DNA of 64,000 bases from NCBI RefSeq assembly GCF_024436415.1, contig NZ_JAFMZQ010000001.1, positions 1,674,001-1,738,000 on the forward strand, in the 5' to 3' direction. Below are positions 59,839 through 64,000 of the stretch, in pieces. Within the stretch, counting starts at the first letter, position 1. Each line of letters starts with the position of its first letter. This DNA comes from Pedobacter deserti. Its GTDB lineage: Bacteria > Bacteroidota > Bacteroidia > Sphingobacteriales > Sphingobacteriaceae. Made by a program: the position numbers and the translations under genes. Below the pieces are notes generated by a model, which was not told the DNA's origin, searched no databases, and worked only from the letters and a program-made list of their open reading frames with translations.

Positions 59839-61062
59839 CTAGTTTTTGGAGAGGATGCGCGAAATATCTGACCTGTAAGCCTGTATGGCAGGTATTATCG
59901 AAGCAAATATACCAATACTCAGCCCGGCAGCAAAGAGATATATCTCATCAGAAAGTAAAACCATCCCACTCAGCCGCGCCTGTCCGCTTTCCTGGTAACT
60001 ACCTATAAGTTCAAGGGCGAAATGCCCCAGCGCCAGTCCGATAAGCGTTCCGGCAAGTGTGAGCATGATGCCTTCGGCGATAACAATTACAAACAATTTG
60101 GTCCGTGATGCACCCAGCGTGCGCATGATGGCCAGGTCGTAGCTACGTTCCTTTAACGAATTGTACAGGTTTACAAATACGCTGATGGCTGCGATGAGCA
60201 TAATAAGTACGGCAAACCATTGGAGCGTATCTACCCCAACACCGATGAGTGAGAACAAGCGGGTGCTTTCCTGCGCAGGGGAGGCGGCCTGCATATTGGT
60301 GGTTTCGTTTACCATACGCGGGAAGATGGCCACCGACATCGGTGAACGATACTGGATCAATATCGAGGTCAGCTCCTTATCCTCATCATGATCGTGCTCA
60401 TGATGTTCGTGTTCTTCGTGATCGTGTTCATCATGATCGTGTTCCTCATCGTGCATTTTCCATACACTGCTGATGTTGGTCAGGATCAGGTTGTCCGTTA
60501 CATTGCCCTGCGGTGCCAGTATACCTACTACCTTATATGGATGATGCTCGTGCACATCCCGGCTTCCGCTCAGGCCATGCGCGCCATTGAAGGTGTCGCC
60601 AATCTTAAGGTTCTGCGTTTTGGCCACGTCGGCACCTATCGTTGCCTCGAAATCCCCAGCCCACATCTTACCCTCACTGGTGTTCAGTTTGTACAGCTTC
60701 ACAAAGTTGCTGTCGGTACCCACAATACGCAAGCCGTTATAGTTATCGCCCAGCGCAAGCGGCACGGCCATCTTAACAAATGGACTGCTCATCAGGGTCC
60801 GGGCCTCCTTAAGCGGAATGTTGCCCGTAGGAAAATCAATATAATAAATACTGCTCAGTACAAGCTGCAGAGGACTGCCCTTGGCGCCAACCACCAGGTC
60901 GATATCCTTAGCATTGTTCTCCAGCTTTTCGCTGACCTGCGAGGAAGCAAGTAACAGTATGGTAAGTATGGCGGTGCCAAAAGCAATAAGCAAAATATTA
61001 AGGCCCGCGTTCAGGGGCTTCGACCAAAGGTTCTTCCAGCTGATCTTTAAAGGACTCATCAT
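59839..61062 (-). CDS. FtsX/MacB-type ABC permease with histidine-rich periplasmic loop
   Basis: 407 residues. One N-terminal span (about 20-40), a MacB-type periplasmic domain (about 42-270), and three C-terminal spans (about 275-400) of the FtsX domain, with ERSYDLAIMRTLGASR, the coupling helix. Residues 204-228 form a loop with ten His and many Asp/Glu, expected in the periplasm. Such a loop is not usual in LolCE/MacB and suggests zinc capture. It overlaps the ATPase gene by 4 bases (ATGA). Confidence 0.92.
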   Translation of the reverse strand: MMSPLKISWKNLWSKPLNAGLNILLIAFGTAILTILLLASSQVSEKLENNAKDIDLVVGAKGSPLQLVLSSIYYIDFPTGNIPLKEARTLMSSPFVKMAVPLALGDNYNGLRIVGTDSNFVKLYKLNTSEGKMWAGDFEATIGADVAKTQNLKIGDTFNGAHGLSGSRDVHEHHPYKVVGILAPQGNVTDNLILTNISSVWKMHDEEHDHDEHDHEEHEHHEHDHDEDKELTSILIQYRSPMSVAIFPRMVNETTNMQAASPAQESTRLFSLIGVGVDTLQWFAVLIMLIAAISVFVNLYNSLKERSYDLAIMRTLGASRTKLFVIVIAEGIMLTLAGTLIGLALGHFALELIGSYQESGQARLSGMVLLSDEIYLFAAGLSIGIFASIIPAIQAYRSDISRILSKN

Positions 61063-61685
61063 AATTCGTAGGTATTGGTGAAGGCCTCTTTAACCCGTTT
61101 GTCGTGCGTAGCCACCACCAGGGTAGCCTGGTTCAGTTCCGACTGCGTCTGCAGCAATTGCAGGACCGCAAAAGCATTTTTGTCGTCCAAACTGGAGGTG
61201 GGCTCATCGGCCACCAGGAGGGCCGGTTTATTGATCACTGCCCTGGCTATAGATACACGCTGTAACTGACCCTGACTTAGTTCGCTGGGGTAGCTTTTGC
61301 TTTTATCGGCCATGCCGAGTGATTGGAGTACCTGAGCGATGCGGTCCCGGTCCGTTTCCAGTCCCGCAAAACTTTGAGCCATTTCAAGGTTTTCCGTAAC
61401 GGTCAGGCTCTTAATGAGGTGCGGCCGCTGGAAGACAATGCCAATGTTTTGTCCCCTGAACCGGTCCTGCGCCTTAGCCGGCAGTTTGTATATCTCCGTG
61501 TCTTTGATCCTGACCTCTCCCTGCTGCGGCTTCATCAGGCCGCTGATGATGTGCAGGAGTGTGGTCTTGCCGCTTCCCGAGGCACCAAGAAGCAGCCATT
61601 GTTCGCCCGCTTTCACCAGCCAGTCCTTAAAACTGATTGGGTGACCGCCTGGATACACGTGCTTTACAGATTTTGCTGAGATCAT
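61059..61685 (-). CDS. ABC transporter ATP-binding protein (LolD-like), zinc system
   Basis: 208 residues from ATG 61685 (MISAKSVKHVYPGG); an upstream in-frame ATG would add 14 unlikely residues and reach into the promoter. Complete ABC ATPase: Walker A GASGSGKTT, Q-loop FQRPHLIKSL, signature LSQGQLQRVSIARA, Walker B LLVADEPTSSLD, H-loop VATHDKRV. First gene of the operon ATPase-permease-DUF3299-Fur. Powers the FtsX-type permease in a tripartite or metal-import complex. Confidence 0.93.
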   Translation of the reverse strand: MISAKSVKHVYPGGHPISFKDWLVKAGEQWLLLGASGSGKTTLLHIISGLMKPQQGEVRIKDTEIYKLPAKAQDRFRGQNIGIVFQRPHLIKSLTVTENLEMAQSFAGLETDRDRIAQVLQSLGMADKSKSYPSELSQGQLQRVSIARAVINKPALLVADEPTSSLDDKNAFAVLQLLQTQSELNQATLVVATHDKRVKEAFTNTYEL

Positions 61686-61708
61686 CCTTTGCTGTTTATG
61701 TGTTGTCA

Positions 61709-61739
61709 CAAACATAGCTAAACGCAATAAAATTGCACA
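61709..61739 (-). promoter_or_regulatory. promoter of the ABC/Fur operon (TGTG-N19-TATGTTTG)
   Basis: Minus strand: -7 TATGTTTG (61709-61716), exact, spacer exactly 19, -33 TGTG (61736-61739), one mismatch. The start is expected about 17 bases before the ATG. The palindrome 61724-61736 lies in the spacer. Confidence 0.6.
61724..61736. promoter_or_regulatory. palindrome GCAATAAAATTGC, proposed Zur operator 1
   Basis: Perfect 5-3-5 inverted repeat between -33 and -7 of the ABC operon promoter. Read on the minus strand it is GCAATTTTATTGC, differing by one base from the palindrome at 61820-61832. A repressor bound here would block the promoter. Confidence 0.55.
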
Positions 61740-61797
61740 TGCCTGGCGTGTAAATTATTTGCTAGACTAAAATATGACATAAATACAGACAAGTTTT

Positions 61798-61828
61798 TTT
61801 GATAATTGAAATAAAGAAAGCAATTTTG
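61798..61828 (+). promoter_or_regulatory. promoter of the Cys/His protein-receptor unit (TTTG-N19-CAATTTTG)
   Basis: -33 TTTG (61798-61801), 19-base spacer, -7 CAATTTTG (61821-61828, one mismatch). The start is near 61835, which makes the ATG at 61834 unusable and supports the ATG at 61849. Confidence 0.6.
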
Positions 61829-61832
61829 TTGC
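61820..61832. promoter_or_regulatory. palindrome GCAATTTTGTTGC, proposed Zur operator 2
   Basis: GCAA and TTGC arms around 5 bases, overlapping the -7 element of the divergent plus-strand promoter. 12 of 13 bases match operator 1. Shared site on two divergent units next to a Fur-family gene is the case for a Zur box. Confidence 0.55.
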
Positions 61833-61848
61833 AATGAATGATGTGAGG

Positions 61849-62181
61849 ATGTTTAACGGGAAGAACTGCCTGCGACTTGTTGCAGTGCTGATGCTGCTGC
61901 TTCTTGCCGGCAGCCCGGTTTTTCAGCTGCTTCACTCTCATCAGGATGATACCGCTTGTCATAGCGGCTGCGGCCCGGCGATAGGGCAGTACCATCCCAA
62001 GTGCGAGGTGTGTAAACATGTCGCTCATCACCACCCCATATTTACGGCAAGGGTTTCTAGTCTGCAGTTGCTTTATGCAGACCGGCAGATTGCCCTGATC
62101 AACACACCCAGCGACAATACACTCGTACTGCTGCCGGGTGTAAGCTGGTCCAACAAGGGGCCTCCCGTAGCTGTATCTTAA
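61849..62181 (+). CDS. small Cys/His-rich membrane-anchored protein
   Basis: 110 residues from ATG 61849, chosen because the predicted transcription start leaves no room for the ATG at 61834. A hydrophobic segment (about 8-28, LVAVLMLLLLAGSPVFQLLH) is followed by clustered potential metal ligands: HSHQDD, CHSGCG, HPKCEVCKHVAHHHP. No family recognised, though similar short His/Cys proteins occur before TonB receptors for metals. It is 94 bases before the ZnuD-like gene. Periplasmic metal binding inferred. Confidence 0.7.
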   Translation: MFNGKNCLRLVAVLMLLLLAGSPVFQLLHSHQDDTACHSGCGPAIGQYHPKCEVCKHVAHHHPIFTARVSSLQLLYADRQIALINTPSDNTLVLLPGVSWSNKGPPVAVS

Positions 62182-62275
62182 ATACGGAATACCCATTGTA
62201 CGCATCGGCTAATGATGCGGTCCGGGTTATGGCGCGCTGCGCTTCGGATTATCTTTTCTTAAAATCAACATCAGG

Positions 62276-64000
62276 ATGTTAAAAGGGCTAATTGTTACAA
62301 TTACCACCACTATATTATGCGTTGCCACGCTCTATGGGCAGGAACGCGATACCACGGTACGCCTGCACGAGGTGCACATCAAAGGTCAGCAGAACCCCGT
62401 GAGCAGTACCAGCATTTCCAATAGCCTGTCGGGCAAAAAGCTCGAGGAGACCAAAGGAGGTACGCTTGCTACGGTACTCAAGGAAGTGGCCGGCGTTAGC
62501 ATGCTTAAAAGCGGCTCTACGGTATCCAAGCCGGTTATTCACGGATTGCACAGCAACCGGATCCTTATCCTCAACAACGGGATCAGGCTTGAAGGTCAGC
62601 AATGGGGTTCAGAACATGCGCCCGAAATTGATCCGCTGATCGCGGAGCGGATCCATGTGATCAAAGGTGCAGAGTCTGTGCGTTATGGCGCAGAGGCCAT
62701 CGGAGGCGTTGTATTGGTTGACCCTCCGGCATTGCCCGTATCCAATGTCCTGCAGGGTAATGCCGATCTTATCGGGGCTTCCAACGGCCGGTCGGGCACA
62801 GCATCAGGTATGCTATCAGGCGGACTGGCGAGTCTTCCAGGCTTTGGATGGCGGCTTCAGGGCACATTAAAGCGGGCAGGTAACATGCGTACGGCCGAGT
62901 ACATCATGGGCAATACCGGTGTCAGGGAGTATAACTTTTCCGCGGCGCTGGGCTACAGTGCGGCCAACTCCATGTATGAGCTGTATTACAGCCGTTTCAG
63001 CACCGACCTCGGCATCCTCTATGCGGCGCATGCAAGTACTGTAGCCGATATTGAAGGCCGTATTGCTGCAGGCAGACCACAGCAGTTGTATGATTTTACC
63101 TACGATATCTCGGCCCCGCGCCAGGACATCGGTCACGACCTGCTGAAAGTCAAGGCGCATTATGACCTGAGTAAGACGCATACGCTCGACCTTACTTATG
63201 GATTTCAGCGTAACGCCCGTCAGGAGTTTGATTTTAGAAGAGGAAACCGGGAAGCATTGCCGATTACCGATCTGGTGCTGAATACCCATTCCTTTGATGC
63301 GGTACTGGAAACAAAAGCATCAGAAACCGGCAGTCGCCGTATCCTTGGCTTCAACGGCCTTGCGCAGGTAAATACGAATATCCCGGGCACACTTGCCAAT
63401 ACCTTTATTCCCAATTATGATAGCTTTACCGGCGGCTTATTTGCCATACAACGATTGGTGAGGCCCGGGTATGAGCTGGAGGCCGGGCTGCGATACGACT
63501 ACAAGCGTTTTGATGCGGCCGGTTTCAGGTATACTTATGGCGGACCAGACGGTGAGGTGGAGGAAGAGTATTACGGTGGACTGAGCCAGTTTCATAATGT
63601 CACCGGATCAGTAGGGGCACTCTGGAAGATCAGCAACTCCTGGCACCTGGGCAGCAATGCCGGGCTTGCCTGGAGGGCACCAACGGCCAATGAGCTCTTT
63701 AGCGCTGGCCTCCACCATGGCGCGGGCATCTATGAAATCGGCGATGCAGATATACAGTCGGAGCAGGGATATAAGTGGGTAACGGGCATCAGGCATTTCA
63801 GCGGGAAGCTGAATTTTAATCTCGACCTGTATGCCCAGTACATCCGGAACTATATTTATTCCCGTCCCGATGGCAGTTTCCGTCAGACCGTCAGCGGCAC
63901 TTATCCTATATTCAGGTACGGTCAAACAAACGCAACTTTTGTGGGCGCCGATCTTTCGGGAACCTACCAGTTTTTTCCACAGCTCAGCTATCAGTTGAAC
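62276..64000 (+). CDS. ZnuD-like TonB-dependent receptor (3' end beyond window)
   Basis: 575 codons from ATG 62276, open to the right edge. Signal peptide (ending near LYGQ), plug domain (about 30-150) with VHIKGQQNP, VSKPVIHGL, GAESVRYGAEAIGG, then barrel strands. Near residue 465 it has ANELFSAGLHHGAGIYEIGD and then QSEQGYKW and YIRNYIYSRP, which parallels the ELYAHGxHxATxTYEIGN region of Neisseria ZnuD, including the His pair. Likely outer-membrane zinc uptake. It probably shares the promoter at 61798-61828; a weak extra -7-like TATCTTTT lies at 62250-62257. Confidence 0.88.
   Translation, partial: MLKGLIVTITTTILCVATLYGQERDTTVRLHEVHIKGQQNPVSSTSISNSLSGKKLEETKGGTLATVLKEVAGVSMLKSGSTVSKPVIHGLHSNRILILNNGIRLEGQQWGSEHAPEIDPLIAERIHVIKGAESVRYGAEAIGGVVLVDPPALPVSNVLQGNADLIGASNGRSGTASGMLSGGLASLPGFGWRLQGTLKRAGNMRTAEYIMGNTGVREYNFSAALGYSAANSMYELYYSRFSTDLGILYAAHASTVADIEGRIAAGRPQQLYDFTYDISAPRQDIGHDLLKVKAHYDLSKTHTLDLTYGFQRNARQEFDFRRGNREALPITDLVLNTHSFDAVLETKASETGSRRILGFNGLAQVNTNIPGTLANTFIPNYDSFTGGLFAIQRLVRPGYELEAGLRYDYKRFDAAGFRYTYGGPDGEVEEEYYGGLSQFHNVTGSVGALWKISNSWHLGSNAGLAWRAPTANELFSAGLHHGAGIYEIGDADIQSEQGYKWVTGIRHFSGKLNFNLDLYAQYIRNYIYSRPDGSFRQTVSGTYPIFRYGQTNATFVGADLSGTYQFFPQLSYQLN

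Noticed and set aside
60379..60470. Short tandem repeat of GTGTTC/ATGATC type on the plus strand
   Set aside because: It is the codon-level repetition of His/Asp/Glu codons of the permease loop, not a separate repeat element.

Overview
The window reads as a chromosomal segment of a Bacteroidota bacterium, most like Sphingobacteriaceae (Pedobacter/Mucilaginibacter type). The reasons are a SusC/SusD utilisation locus with GH97 and DUF5000/DUF4998 lipoproteins, DUF4142 lipoproteins, near absence of Shine-Dalgarno sequences, and several promoters of the Bacteroidota form TTTG-N19-TAnnTTTG. No insertion sequence, phage, integrase, CRISPR array or rRNA was seen. Assignment below family level is inference.

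Layout. (1) 1-9470, minus strand: an FHA-like protein, a PP2C phosphatase, a RodA/FtsW-penicillin-binding protein fusion, an FHA protein and two tandem Ser/Thr kinases (the last cut by the window edge). Gene content and order closely match the actinobacterial fhaA-fhaB-pstP-rodA-pbpA-pknA-pknB locus, here with rodA and pbpA fused. (2) 9810-15389: a small membrane protein, tRNA-Ala(GGC) with a textbook promoter, a hybrid histidine kinase, a Bcr/CflA-type exporter and two DUF4142 lipoproteins. (3) 15483-23962: a two-armed envelope polysaccharide locus. The plus arm is response regulator, HEAT protein, processive GT2 synthase and LtaS-like phosphotransferase. The minus arm is GAF histidine kinase, TPR/YaiO outer-membrane barrel and an unknown membrane-anchored protein. 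The arms meet tail to tail with 4 bases between them.

(4) 24066-33823: a secreted DUF6263 protein, DUF1080 and LamG-like proteins, a PAS histidine kinase, a PHP-like hydrolase, a GH2 enzyme and a DUF4143 AAA ATPase whose promoter carries a 23-bp tandem repeat with a palindromic core. (5) 34186-53893: a polysaccharide utilisation locus with SusC, SusD, two carbohydrate-binding-type lipoproteins, an AraC regulator, GH97, sugar MFS importer, DUF5107-TPR protein, GH36 and sialate O-acetylesterase. The predicted substrate is an alpha-galactoside-containing, possibly acetylated glycan. (6) 53914-58972: GtrA, a CDP-alcohol phosphatidyltransferase with a variant motif, a metallophosphoesterase, a YyaL-like thioredoxin-domain protein and SlyD.

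(7) 58979-64000: a probable zinc-acquisition island. One operon encodes an ABC ATPase, a FtsX/MacB-type permease with a ten-histidine periplasmic loop, a DUF3299 protein and a Fur-family regulator. Divergent from it are a Cys/His-rich small membrane protein and a ZnuD-like TonB-dependent receptor (truncated by the window end). Nearly identical 13-bp palindromes (GCAATTTTATTGC and GCAATTTTGTTGC) sit on the two divergent promoters and are proposed as Zur operators.
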